Positions 1 to 5,827 of a DNA stretch of 8,634 bases are shown piece by piece (within the stretch, counting starts at the first letter, position 1; the number at the start of each line of letters is the position of its first letter). The notes under the pieces are model-generated. The model had not been told where the DNA came from and ran no database searches. It saw only the letters and a program-made list of their open reading frames with translations. Both the position numbers and the translations under genes were made by a program. Source of the stretch: Pedobacter sp. (lineage in GTDB: Bacteria; Bacteroidota; Bacteroidia; Sphingobacteriales; Sphingobacteriaceae); contig SEDG01000079.1 of the NCBI GenBank assembly GCA_004295885.1, positions 1-8,634 of the forward strand, given 5' to 3'.

Positions 1-255
1 TGTTTGCCAACTGGCGAAGTAAGAATCAATCCAACTGGTAATCCAGCTATGGCTTCTGGCGGAATGGGAGATGTACTAACGGGAATCATAACAGCATTTG
101 TGGCTCAAGGTTATTCAGCTGAAGATGCCGCAACAATGGCCGTTTACTTACACGGAAAAGCTGGAGATAAACTCGCAGAAAATAGATTTGTAGTAAGTGC
201 TCATCAAGTTGCTTTAGAAATTCCGAAGACTATAAAGAGTATTTTAAAAAGCTAA
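1..255 (+). CDS. nnrD: ADP-dependent NAD(P)H-hydrate dehydratase, C-terminal end (5' truncated)
   Basis: Only the last 84 codons lie in the window; the reading frame is open from base 1 and continues upstream, so no start codon is claimed (the TTG at position 4 is not a real start). The family dehydrates the damaged hydrated form of NADH or NADPH using ADP, a cytoplasmic metabolite-repair step. The diagnostic signature is seen at visible residues 13-27, with the order GNPAMASGG then MGDVLTG; the Asp of the GGxGD motif (residue 24) is the expected catalytic base. A typical tail follows, with an AVYLHGKAGD segment. In most Bacteroidota this domain is fused behind an NAD(P)H-hydrate epimerase domain in a protein of about 500 residues; whether that holds here cannot be seen. 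The gene converges on the anti-sigma gene that ends at 436. Confidence 0.9.
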   Translation, partial: CLPTGEVRINPTGNPAMASGGMGDVLTGIITAFVAQGYSAEDAATMAVYLHGKAGDKLAENRFVVSAHQVALEIPKTIKSILKS

Positions 256-310
256 TGAGATTGTGCGGTTGGCAAAGCAACCTTCGTTATTAGCACAGCA
301 TTAAGTTCAA

Positions 311-376
311 TAGAGCTGATAGCAGCGAGCACGAAGTGTAGCGAGTAAAGCGAATAGCAGGACAACCTTTTATAGC
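311..376. other. Possible structured Bacteroidota intergenic element
   Basis: This lies in the 180-base convergent gap between nnrD and the anti-sigma gene, where no ORF is convincing. It begins GAGCTGATAGCAGCGAG, contains a CAC-GAA-GTG mini-hairpin near 330-338, and ends GCGAATAGCAGGAC. ATAGCAG occurs twice (319-325 and 354-360), and GCTG/CAGC can pair at the left edge. From memory, elements with a left half like 'AGCCC-GAT-G-AGCGG' and a right half like 'ATAGCG-A-AGC-GGA' are common between genes in flavobacteria and sphingobacteria; the resemblance is approximate. A small upstream hairpin (GGTTG 267-271, CAACC 278-282) may help end nnrD transcription. The strand and function are unknown. 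Confidence 0.35.
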
Positions 377-435
377 TGCACAAATTTGCTCTTCAAAAAA
401 TAGTTGAGATTCTGCCTTCGTTAGAATTACAAGGT

Positions 436-1260
436 CTAGATGCTTACGCCACCCATCACCACCATTTTTTCCATGGTCGGGTTAACACTACCGCCAGTAG
501 GTTCAATGGTTACGGCAAATGCTTGTGCTCTTGGTATAGTCTCCATTTGTTGCACAGCATCTTTGGCATTTTCGCCAAATACACCCAAGCTAACAGGTTT
601 TCCATCAACCAAAGCCCATAATTGGTATTCGTGAGCTTTATCGGTTTTAGGCAAATCCATCGCCGAATGGTTAATCAAGATATTTTTATTTTTTTTATTC
701 CAGTAAACCAACATTTTAGCTTTTGGAGAATTTGCCACACCAGCCAATTTAACAGTCGCCCACTCTGTGGTTTCTGTCATGTCAATTTGGTTCTGCATAC
801 CAGCATTATCAAACTGAAGTTTACTAACCGTGCTTGCGAATTTATCTTTTTCAGAACTTAAGCTAACAATTTGATTATTAGCTAATTTTAGTTCATTATA
901 AACAGAGAATAATGCCGCAACACTAATCACTAATAAAGCAACGCAAGCCACTAAAGCATAACGTAAGGTTTTAATCCTCACATCGTTTTTAACTTCATAA
1001 AGAGGCACTACTTTAGGCTCGGCTTTAGTCTCAGTAAATTGTGATAAAATTTTATCCTCTAATGCTGCAGAAGGGGCAATTGCATTGTCGAGTGCATAAG
1101 CCTCCATCGCAAGTTCTATTGCAGTAATTTCTGCTCTAACCTCCGGATGTTTGCTGGCCATGGCTTCAACTTCAGTACATTCTATTGCAGTTAACTGCCC
1201 TAAAACGTAAAGTTCAAGTATGCCTGAGTCGATATATGCTTTTACTTCTTCCACTTCCAC
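436..1260 (-). CDS. RskA-type membrane anti-sigma factor
   Basis: This is the likely inhibitor of the ECF sigma factor encoded just upstream, held at the inner membrane. Residues 7-75 form an N-terminal sigma-binding region that begins KAYIDSGILELYVLG, with no HxxxCxxC zinc motif. One transmembrane helix follows at about 101-121. A polar, probably coiled-coil stretch runs over 122-160. A periplasmic RskA-type domain covers about 165-274, with the typical blocks YQLWALVDGKPVSLGVF and FAVTIEPTGGS. The reading frame opens with GTG at 1260, one base after the sigma-factor stop. A second GTG two codons in (1254) lies five bases after GAGG and has better Shine-Dalgarno spacing, so the true start may be 1254 (272 residues). 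Translation is probably coupled to the sigma gene. The signal sensed is unknown. Confidence 0.88.
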   Translation of the reverse strand: MEVEEVKAYIDSGILELYVLGQLTAIECTEVEAMASKHPEVRAEITAIELAMEAYALDNAIAPSAALEDKILSQFTETKAEPKVVPLYEVKNDVRIKTLRYALVACVALLVISVAALFSVYNELKLANNQIVSLSSEKDKFASTVSKLQFDNAGMQNQIDMTETTEWATVKLAGVANSPKAKMLVYWNKKNKNILINHSAMDLPKTDKAHEYQLWALVDGKPVSLGVFGENAKDAVQQMETIPRAQAFAVTIEPTGGSVNPTMEKMVVMGGVSI

Positions 1261-1261
1261 C

Positions 1262-1813
1262 TCAATTAAATTTTTTCCTCAATTCTAAAATAGCCATTCT
1301 TACACGAGTTTTCACAGTACCCAAAGGTAAATTTAATTCTTCTGCTGTTTCTACGTGTGTATAGCCTTTAAAATAAACCATATCTAACACGTCCTTAAAT
1401 TCAGGTTTAAGTAATGTTACCATATCTTTTAAACCTAAAACATCAGAATTAAAACTAACCTTCTTTTGCTCGTCAATGAAATCTACGTTATTTTCAATGT
1501 CTTGGTTTTTGTTAGAATTTTTAAAATCTTTAGAACGCAACTTGTCAATAGACAGATTACGAGCAATATTCATCATCCAAGTGAATAAACGACCTTTTGA
1601 CGAGTCATAACCCCCTGCGGAATTCCATATTTTAACGAAAGTTTCTTGTAATAAATCCTCAGCAACCTCTGTATGTAGCACAATACGAGAAATTACACCG
1701 AGCAAAGCACCAGAGTACATATCATACAATGCTTTGATTGCGATAGTGTCCTGTCGTTTGAGGGCGTTAACCAGTTCTTCTTCTGAAAGGGATATTTTTT
1801 TTGCTAGTGCCAA
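1262..1813 (-). CDS. ECF-family RNA polymerase sigma factor (SigK-like)
   Basis: This is an alternative sigma factor of about 183 residues, the usual size for the ECF group. Region 2 covers about residues 28-95, with an AEDLLQETFVKIW block and the core- and -10-binding run GRLFTWMMNIARNLSIDKLRS. Region 4 covers about 143-182, a helix-turn-helix with YTHVETAEELNLPLGTVKTR. The only upstream in-frame start that keeps the whole of region 2 is TTG at 1813; the first internal ATG (codon 32) would cut into it. No Shine-Dalgarno sequence is visible before the TTG, which is common in this phylum. The gene lies 66 bases downstream of lipA on the same strand with no clear terminator between them, so some read-through from lipA is possible. 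It is directly followed by its RskA-type partner. Confidence 0.9.
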   Translation of the reverse strand: MALAKKISLSEEELVNALKRQDTIAIKALYDMYSGALLGVISRIVLHTEVAEDLLQETFVKIWNSAGGYDSSKGRLFTWMMNIARNLSIDKLRSKDFKNSNKNQDIENNVDFIDEQKKVSFNSDVLGLKDMVTLLKPEFKDVLDMVYFKGYTHVETAEELNLPLGTVKTRVRMAILELRKKFN

Positions 1814-1879
1814 GGGTGCTAATATACAGAAACTATAACAAGGTAAAACATATTTTTGTTTAAGTTAAAACCTATAGCT

Positions 1880-2761
1880 CTAAAAATCAAATAAATGTTT
1901 TTCTGCGTGATAAGATGAACGAACCAAAGGACCGCTCTCTACGTACCTTAAACCTTTTGCCAAGCCAATTTCCTTGTATTTTGCAAATTGGTCTGGGTGT
2001 ATCCAGTCTACCACAGGGTGATGATTTCTTGTCGGTTGTAAATATTGCCCTAAAGTTAAAATGTGAACGCCATTAGCAACTAAATCATCCATAGATTCTA
2101 AAACATCGTCTTCAGTTTCGCCTAAGCCAAGCATAATACCTGTTTTAGTTCTTAAACCAAATTCCGAAATCCTTTTTAAAGCCTCTAAGCTTCTATCATA
2201 TTTAGCCTGGATACGGACCTGTTTGGTTAAACGTCTAACCGTTTCCACATTATGGCTCATTACTTCTGGTCTTTCTTCTAACACACGGTATAGATTATCC
2301 CACTGACCTTTAAAATCTGGAATTAACGTTTCTAATGTAGTTTGCGGACTTTCGCGTCTGATTGCCTGTAAAGTCTCGGCCCAAATAATAGAGCCACCAT
2401 CTTTTAAATCATCACGGTCTACCGAAGTAATTACGCAATGTTTAACATTCATCAGTTTCACTGAATTTGCAATACGATTGGGTTCATCTGTGTCTACAGC
2501 TAAAGGTCTGCCAGTAGCCACTGCGCAAAATGAACACGAACGTGTACAGATATTACCTAAAATCATAAATGTAGCCGTACCTGCGCCCCAACATTCGCCC
2601 ATATTAGGGCAATTGCCGCTCTCGCAAATGGTATGCAATTTATGTGTGTCTACAAGGCTTCTCACTTGCGCATATTCCTTGCCAACAGGTAATTTAACCC
2701 TCAACCAATCTGGTTTGCGAGCCTTTTCTGTAACAGCAGCAACTACAGGAAGTTCAATCAT
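1880..2761 (-). CDS. lipA: Lipoyl synthase
   Basis: LipA is a cytoplasmic radical-SAM enzyme that inserts two sulfurs into the octanoyl group on the lipoyl domains of 2-oxoacid dehydrogenases and the glycine cleavage H protein. Both iron-sulfur binding sets are present. The auxiliary cluster that donates sulfur has Cys46, Cys51 and Cys57 (CESGNCPNMGEC). The radical-SAM cluster has Cys72, Cys76 and Cys79 (CTRSCSFC). The C-terminal RSSY motif (281-284), whose serine ligates the auxiliary cluster, is intact. The 293-residue length is normal and the ATG at 2761 gives the expected N-terminus. A TAnnTTTG promoter box ends four bases before the ATG, so the mRNA may be nearly leaderless. An 8-bp tandem array lies directly upstream. 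Confidence 0.97.
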   Translation of the reverse strand: MIELPVVAAVTEKARKPDWLRVKLPVGKEYAQVRSLVDTHKLHTICESGNCPNMGECWGAGTATFMILGNICTRSCSFCAVATGRPLAVDTDEPNRIANSVKLMNVKHCVITSVDRDDLKDGGSIIWAETLQAIRRESPQTTLETLIPDFKGQWDNLYRVLEERPEVMSHNVETVRRLTKQVRIQAKYDRSLEALKRISEFGLRTKTGIMLGLGETEDDVLESMDDLVANGVHILTLGQYLQPTRNHHPVVDWIHPDQFAKYKEIGLAKGLRYVESGPLVRSSYHAEKHLFDF

Positions 2762-2765
2762 GATA

Positions 2766-2797
2766 CAAAGTTACATAATAGGATTGAAATGTTGCAA
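2766..2797 (-). promoter_or_regulatory. Putative lipA promoter
   Basis: On the minus strand TAACTTTG (2773 down to 2766) fits the Bacteroidota -7 consensus TAnnTTTG. A TTG (2797-2795) lies 21 bases upstream as a possible -33 element, near the long end of the usual spacing. Only TATC separates the -7 box from the ATG, so transcription would start at or just before the start codon. The -33 TTG is part of the 8-bp tandem array. Confidence 0.5.
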
Positions 2798-2823
2798 CGT
2801 TGCAATGTTGAAAGGTTGTAATG
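2784..2823. repeat. 8-bp tandem array, five units, upstream of lipA
   Basis: Five uninterrupted octamers fit TTGnAAnG on the plus strand, starting at 2784, 2792, 2800, 2808 and 2816. The first reads TTGAAATG and the last TTGTAATG. The boundary between units two and three creates a perfect 14-bp palindrome, TTGCAACGTTGCAA (2792-2805). The array begins 22 bases upstream of the lipA start codon and overlaps its likely -33 region. A related array lies in front of ribH at 5736-5767. Confidence 0.8.
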
Positions 2824-2827
2824 TTTT

Positions 2828-2944
2828 TTAGTATAACGATAATTTGAAAAGCAGTTTCAGTGTTTGTTTTAAAGGCAGTCCTTCTTTACGTTTCAATTTT
2901 TTGAAGCTGCGCAACAAAAAGATTTCCACTTCAATAAGGTTTAG
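2828..2944 (-). other. Possible tiny ORF or gene remnant, product unknown
   Basis: A 38-codon open stretch lies between a TAG (2947-2945) and a TAA (2830-2828). It has no ATG; a GTG at 2929 would give 33 residues. The translation is protein-like, with leucines and basic residues, and includes FLLRSFKKLKRKEGLP and ends LLFKLSLY. It could be the eroded end of a lost gene, a small basic peptide, or chance. No ribosome-binding site is visible and I recognise no family. Confidence 0.2.
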
Positions 2945-3004
2945 CTAATAAAGGTCTGTGCAACAGTCAAAAAAAACATATCAATTTCAATACAAATTTT
3001 TATA

Positions 3005-3034
3005 TTTGTTTACTCTATCCAAATAGTAAATTTG
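3005..3034 (+). promoter_or_regulatory. Putative mqo promoter
   Basis: TTTG at 3005-3008 and TAAATTTG at 3027-3034 are separated by 18 bases, close to the Bacteroidota pattern of a -33 TTTG and a -7 TAnnTTTG. The start would fall near 3040 and leave a leader of about 78 bases before the mqo ATG. The upstream TTTG is itself part of TATATTTG (3001-3008), which could act as an alternative -7 box, although no good -33 sequence precedes it. Confidence 0.5.
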
Positions 3035-3117
3035 TAGCTCGGAAAATTAACAATTAGCGCCTTTTTTTAAAACAATATTGCATTGGATTGCTTTAGAAAA
3101 GGTTTATAAGGATAATC

Positions 3118-4635
3118 ATGAGCAAAAAGAAAAAGACGGTTGTTGAAACCGACGCAGATGTTATTTTGATTGGCGCTGGTATCATGAGCGCCACTTTAGG
3201 TTTGTTGCTAAAAGAACTGGAGCCAAATGTAAGCATTGAGATTTACGAACGCTTAGATATTGCGGCAGCCGAAAGTTCTGATGCTTGGAATAACGCAGGA
3301 ACAGGCCACTCGGCATTTTGCGAATTAAACTACACCCCACAGAAAAAAGATGGCTCTGTAGATATTAAAAAAGCTGTTCAAATTGCCGAATCTTTTGAAG
3401 TGTCTAAACAATTCTGGGCTTATTTTGTAGAAAAAAATATTCTATCAGACCCTTATCTTTTTATTAGAAATATTCCTCACCTAAGTTTTGTTTGGGGCAA
3501 AAAGAATGTAGAATTCCTTAAAACAAGGTTTAATACTTTGCAGCAATGTAATTTGTTTAAGGATATGGAATATACAGAAGAACCAGCTCTTATTCAAGAA
3601 TGGACTCCTTTGATAATGGAAGGCAGGTCTAAAAAAGATAAAGTGGCTGCAACTAAAATGGATTTAGGTACTGATGTAAATTTCGGTTCTCTCACCCGTG
3701 AAATGTTTAGCTATTTGAGTAAACAATCAAATGTAACCTTGCATTTTAATCACGAAATACGTGAGTTAGATAAAATGGATGACGGCGGCTGGAAAGTGGC
3801 CGTTAAAGACTTAGAATCGAGAAAGAAACGCAAGCGTTGCGCTAAGTTTGTATTTATTGGTGCAGGTGGTGGTTCATTGCCACTATTAGAAAAATCTGAT
3901 ATTCCAGAAGGAAAAGGTTTTGGAGGTTTTCCTGTTAGTGGACAGTGGTTAAAATGTACCAATGAAGAAGTGATTGCTCGTCACCACGCTAAGGTATACG
4001 GGAAAGCAGCTGTTGGTGCACCGCCAATGTCTGTTCCACATTTAGACACAAGGATTATTAATGGTAAACAAGCTTTGTTATTTGGGCCTTATGCTGGTTT
4101 TTCTACCAAGTTCTTAAAAAATGGCTCGTTTTTAGATTTACCTCTGTCTATCAAATTCAATAATATCCGTCCAATGGTTTCTGCAGGACTAAAAAATATT
4201 GATTTAACGAAATACTTGATTGAACAAATTCGCCAATCTCCAGAAGATAGGTTTGAAGCTTTAAAAGAATACCTTCCTACTGCAGAATTTAAGGATTGGG
4301 AATTAGAGTACGCTGGACAAAGAGTTCAAGTAATTAAAAAGAAAAAAAGCGGGGGAGGAATTCTAGAGTTTGGAACGGAAGTAGTTAGTGCTGCTGACGG
4401 TTCAATTGCTGCTTTGTTAGGCGCCTCGCCAGGTGCATCAACTGCAGTGTCTATCATGCTAGATTTATTAGATCGTTGCTTTAAAGATAAATTGCAAACT
4501 CCAGAATGGCAGGCTAAAATAAAAGCGATGATACCGACCTACGGCCAAAATTTAGCGGACAATAATGAGCTTTGTGAGCAAACTAGAAAACATACATCAG
4601 CTGTGCTAAAGTTAAATAGCTCGGTAGAGGCTTAA
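3118..4635 (+). CDS. mqo: Malate:quinone oxidoreductase
   Basis: Mqo is an FAD-dependent peripheral membrane enzyme that oxidises malate to oxaloacetate and passes the electrons to quinone, a step of the TCA cycle and respiratory chain. The 505-residue length is close to the family norm. The N-terminal FAD-binding fold shows VILIGAGIMSATL at residues 15-27 (Gly19, Gly21), with the acidic end of the second strand at EIYER. The Mqo-specific block WNNAGTGHSAFCELNYTP covers 57-74. The C-terminal FAD-binding segment GASPGASTAV lies at about 435-445. The short basic leader (KKKK at 3-6) looks cytoplasmic rather than like a signal peptide. The ATG at 3118 is preceded by AAGGA at suitable spacing. 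The gene appears to be a single transcription unit, with its own promoter upstream and a strong terminator 22 bases after the stop. Confidence 0.97.
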   Translation: MSKKKKTVVETDADVILIGAGIMSATLGLLLKELEPNVSIEIYERLDIAAAESSDAWNNAGTGHSAFCELNYTPQKKDGSVDIKKAVQIAESFEVSKQFWAYFVEKNILSDPYLFIRNIPHLSFVWGKKNVEFLKTRFNTLQQCNLFKDMEYTEEPALIQEWTPLIMEGRSKKDKVAATKMDLGTDVNFGSLTREMFSYLSKQSNVTLHFNHEIRELDKMDDGGWKVAVKDLESRKKRKRCAKFVFIGAGGGSLPLLEKSDIPEGKGFGGFPVSGQWLKCTNEEVIARHHAKVYGKAAVGAPPMSVPHLDTRIINGKQALLFGPYAGFSTKFLKNGSFLDLPLSIKFNNIRPMVSAGLKNIDLTKYLIEQIRQSPEDRFEALKEYLPTAEFKDWELEYAGQRVQVIKKKKSGGGILEFGTEVVSAADGSIAALLGASPGASTAVSIMLDLLDRCFKDKLQTPEWQAKIKAMIPTYGQNLADNNELCEQTRKHTSAVLKLNSSVEA

Positions 4636-4657
4636 TCTTAGAAAAATGATAAAATAT

Positions 4658-4690
4658 AAGCGTACTGAGAAATCTTAGTACGCTTTTTTT
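4658..4690 (+). terminator. Rho-independent terminator of mqo
   Basis: A 12-bp stem pairs AAGCGTACTGAG (4658-4669) with CTTAGTACGCTT (4674-4685), with one G-U wobble and an AAAT loop, followed by a run of seven T. It lies in the 62-base convergent gap between mqo and ytxJ. The opposite strand has only a mixed AT run after the stem, so termination of ytxJ from the other side is possible but weaker. Confidence 0.88.
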
Positions 4691-4697
4691 ATTGATG

Positions 4698-5030
4698 TTA
4701 TGCCGTTATAGATTGTGCAATTTCTTCTGCGGAAATATCACTATGTGATGAATCCAAAATACATTCGCCATTCTTAATTAATAGCGTTTGTGGCGATTCA
4801 TGATGAACCTGAAAAGTTTCGGCAATTGCTGCAGAAATATCTCGGTGACTAATCAAATCTAGAAAGTAAAGTTTAGTGTCTGCTGGAATAGCTTCCCAAT
4901 CTAATTCGAAATTCCTTTTAGCCATTAAGCTGATAGAACAACGTGTACTGTGCTTAAAAATAACACTGTAACCACTATCATTTTTAATGGTATTAACCTG
5001 TTCAAGGTTATTAAGACTTGTCCATTGCAT
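4698..5030 (-). CDS. ytxJ: YtxJ-like bacillithiol-system redox protein (monothiol thioredoxin fold)
   Basis: This small cytoplasmic protein of 110 residues has a monothiol bacilliredoxin-like fold. In bacillithiol-making bacteria the YtxJ family is thought to act in thiol-disulfide exchange with bacillithiol. The active-site block KHSTRCSIS covers residues 26-34, with the single nucleophile Cys31 and Ser34 in place of a resolving cysteine. The thioredoxin-fold cis-proline lies in ESPQTLLI (Pro80). The C-terminal HSDISAEEI matches the family's end. The ATG at 5030 has a clear Shine-Dalgarno AGGAG, unusual in this window. That site lies inside the final arginine codons of the upstream lipoprotein gene, whose stop is two bases before this ATG, so the two are probably translationally coupled. 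The bacillithiol link is family knowledge and not visible here. Confidence 0.9.
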   Translation of the reverse strand: MQWTSLNNLEQVNTIKNDSGYSVIFKHSTRCSISLMAKRNFELDWEAIPADTKLYFLDLISHRDISAAIAETFQVHHESPQTLLIKNGECILDSSHSDISAEEIAQSITA

Positions 5031-5032
5031 TT

Positions 5033-5152
5033 TTATCTCCTTCTTTTTCCCTCTGGGTAAGAGCTATAAGCAGGGCAAAGGCGAGAAGAGCATGATTCTA
5101 ATACTGCGATAGCGCAGAACACAAATAATAATAGAATAGCTACTTTTTTCAT
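5033..5152 (-). CDS. Small lipoprotein, 39 residues (CPAYS type)
   Basis: A complete short gene runs from ATG (5152) to TAA (5033). The product has a lysine start (MKK), a hydrophobic stretch over residues 4-18, and a lipobox LESC with Cys21 as the expected lipidated residue. The short mature peptide begins CSSRLCPAYSSYPEG and ends KRRR, with a second Cys at 26. It should be exported and anchored as a lipoprotein. From memory, small lipoproteins with a CPAYS core recur in Bacteroidota, but I know of no assigned function. It lies 70 bases after ribH and two bases before ytxJ, whose Shine-Dalgarno overlaps its last codons. Its placement suggests a ribH-lipoprotein-ytxJ transcript, though a separate promoter in 5153-5222 cannot be excluded. 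Confidence 0.82.
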   Translation of the reverse strand: MKKVAILLLFVFCAIAVLESCSSRLCPAYSSYPEGKRRR

Positions 5153-5222
5153 CGATGGTTGTTTTAAGAATTCCTTTTAATAACTCTAAATTACAAAATT
5201 TTATGAATAACAAGCAAGCTTG

Positions 5223-5714
5223 TTAAATTGTTGCAGAAAAGTGCGCCATTTTTAAAGCAGTTATTGCGGCTTCATCTCCTTTGTTTCCGTGTTTGCCACC
5301 AGCCCTGTCAATTGCTTGTTGCTCATCGTTAGTAGTTAAAACGCCGAAAACGACTGGTTTGCTGTGCTTAATACCAACATTTGTAATGCCGTTGGCTACT
5401 GCTTCACAAATAAAATCAAAATGTTTAGTGTCTCCTTGTATTACACAGCCTAAACAAATAACTGCATCTAGCTTTTTCTTTTTGGTTAATAAGATTTCTG
5501 CGGCTCCAGTTAACTCAAAGCTACCAGGCACAGCCATCGAAATGATATTCTTTTTATCAACGCCGTACTTTATTAAAGTATCATAAGCCCCTTGGTAAAG
5601 TGCGCCAGTAATTTTTGCATTCCATTCTGCTACAACGATTGCGATTTTAAAATCTGCACCGTTCGGAATGGTGGTATGAGAAAAATCTGATAGGTTTTTA
5701 AGATGTGAAGCCAT
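5223..5714 (-). CDS. ribH: 6,7-dimethyl-8-ribityllumazine synthase
   Basis: RibH condenses the ribitylamino-pyrimidine with 3,4-dihydroxy-2-butanone 4-phosphate, the penultimate step of riboflavin synthesis, in the cytoplasm as a 10- or 60-subunit assembly. The 163-residue length is normal. The substrate-binding EWN is at 30-32, VPGSFELT at 62-69, and the active-site block CVIQGDTKHFDFIC at 90-103 contains catalytic His98. The phosphate-binding tail FGVLTTNDEQQAIDRAGGK covers 123-141 (Arg137), followed by NKGDEAA. No other riboflavin gene is nearby. A TAnnTTTG box ends four bases before the ATG, and a degenerate 8-bp tandem array precedes it, the same arrangement as at lipA. No FMN riboswitch is possible in so short a leader. 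Confidence 0.97.
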   Translation of the reverse strand: MASHLKNLSDFSHTTIPNGADFKIAIVVAEWNAKITGALYQGAYDTLIKYGVDKKNIISMAVPGSFELTGAAEILLTKKKKLDAVICLGCVIQGDTKHFDFICEAVANGITNVGIKHSKPVVFGVLTTNDEQQAIDRAGGKHGNKGDEAAITALKMAHFSATI

Positions 5715-5718
5715 GGTG

Positions 5719-5726
5719 CAAAGATA
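5719..5726 (-). promoter_or_regulatory. Putative ribH -7 promoter box
   Basis: TATCTTTG on the minus strand (5726 down to 5719) matches TAnnTTTG fully and is separated from the ribH ATG only by CACC, implying a very short or absent leader. No clear TTTG is found at the -33 position; that region is occupied by the 8-bp array. Confidence 0.45.
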
Positions 5727-5735
5727 AATTTATTG

Positions 5736-5767
5736 TTGGAATGATTGAAGGTTGTAAAGTTTGAATG
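5736..5767. repeat. 8-bp tandem array, four units, upstream of ribH
   Basis: Four consecutive octamers in register start at 5736, 5744, 5752 and 5760. TTGGAATG and TTGTAAAG fit TTGnAAnG fully; the other two, ATTGAAGG and TTTGAATG, are degenerate. The array begins 21 bases upstream of the ribH start codon, against 22 for the better-preserved array at lipA. Confidence 0.6.
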
Positions 5768-5779
5768 CTGTCATAAAAC

Positions 5780-5806
5780 AAAAAAGACCCTGCGTTAACA
5801 GAGTCT
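5780..5806 (-). terminator. Rho-independent terminator of the TPR gene
   Basis: Read on the minus strand, AGACTCTG pairs with CAGGGTCT across a TTAACG loop and is followed by TTTTTT. The eight-pair stem has one U-G wobble that becomes a C-A mismatch on the plus strand, and the T-run exists only on the minus side, so it serves the TPR gene that stops at 5828. Confidence 0.8.
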
Positions 5807-5827
5807 CTTAATCCACCTTGCGGAAAA

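Noticed and set aside
440..861. Plus-strand open frames of 64 and 79 codons
   Set aside because: They lie opposite the anti-sigma gene, whose domains are clear; they have no recognisable motif or ribosome-binding site.
1814..1879. Dedicated promoter for the sigma/anti-sigma pair
   Set aside because: TATGTTTT and TAGGTTTT resemble a -7 box but each has one mismatch and no correctly spaced TTTG; an ECF-type promoter cannot be recognised without knowing this factor's target.
2478..2831. Plus-strand open frame of 117 codons
   Set aside because: It is mostly antisense to lipA and runs through the octamer array; the composition is not protein-like.
3750..3962. Minus-strand open frame of 70 codons inside mqo
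   Set aside because: It is wholly inside a gene with strong family motifs and has no features of its own.
5209..5224. Terminator at the end of ribH (AACAAGC/GCTTGTT hairpin)
   Set aside because: The 7-bp palindrome overlaps the stop codon and has a two-base loop and no T-run; it is probably not a working terminator, so read-through to the lipoprotein and ytxJ is kept open.
5281..5586. Plus-strand open frame of 101 codons inside ribH
   Set aside because: It is antisense to the catalytic core of ribH and is a shadow of its codon usage.
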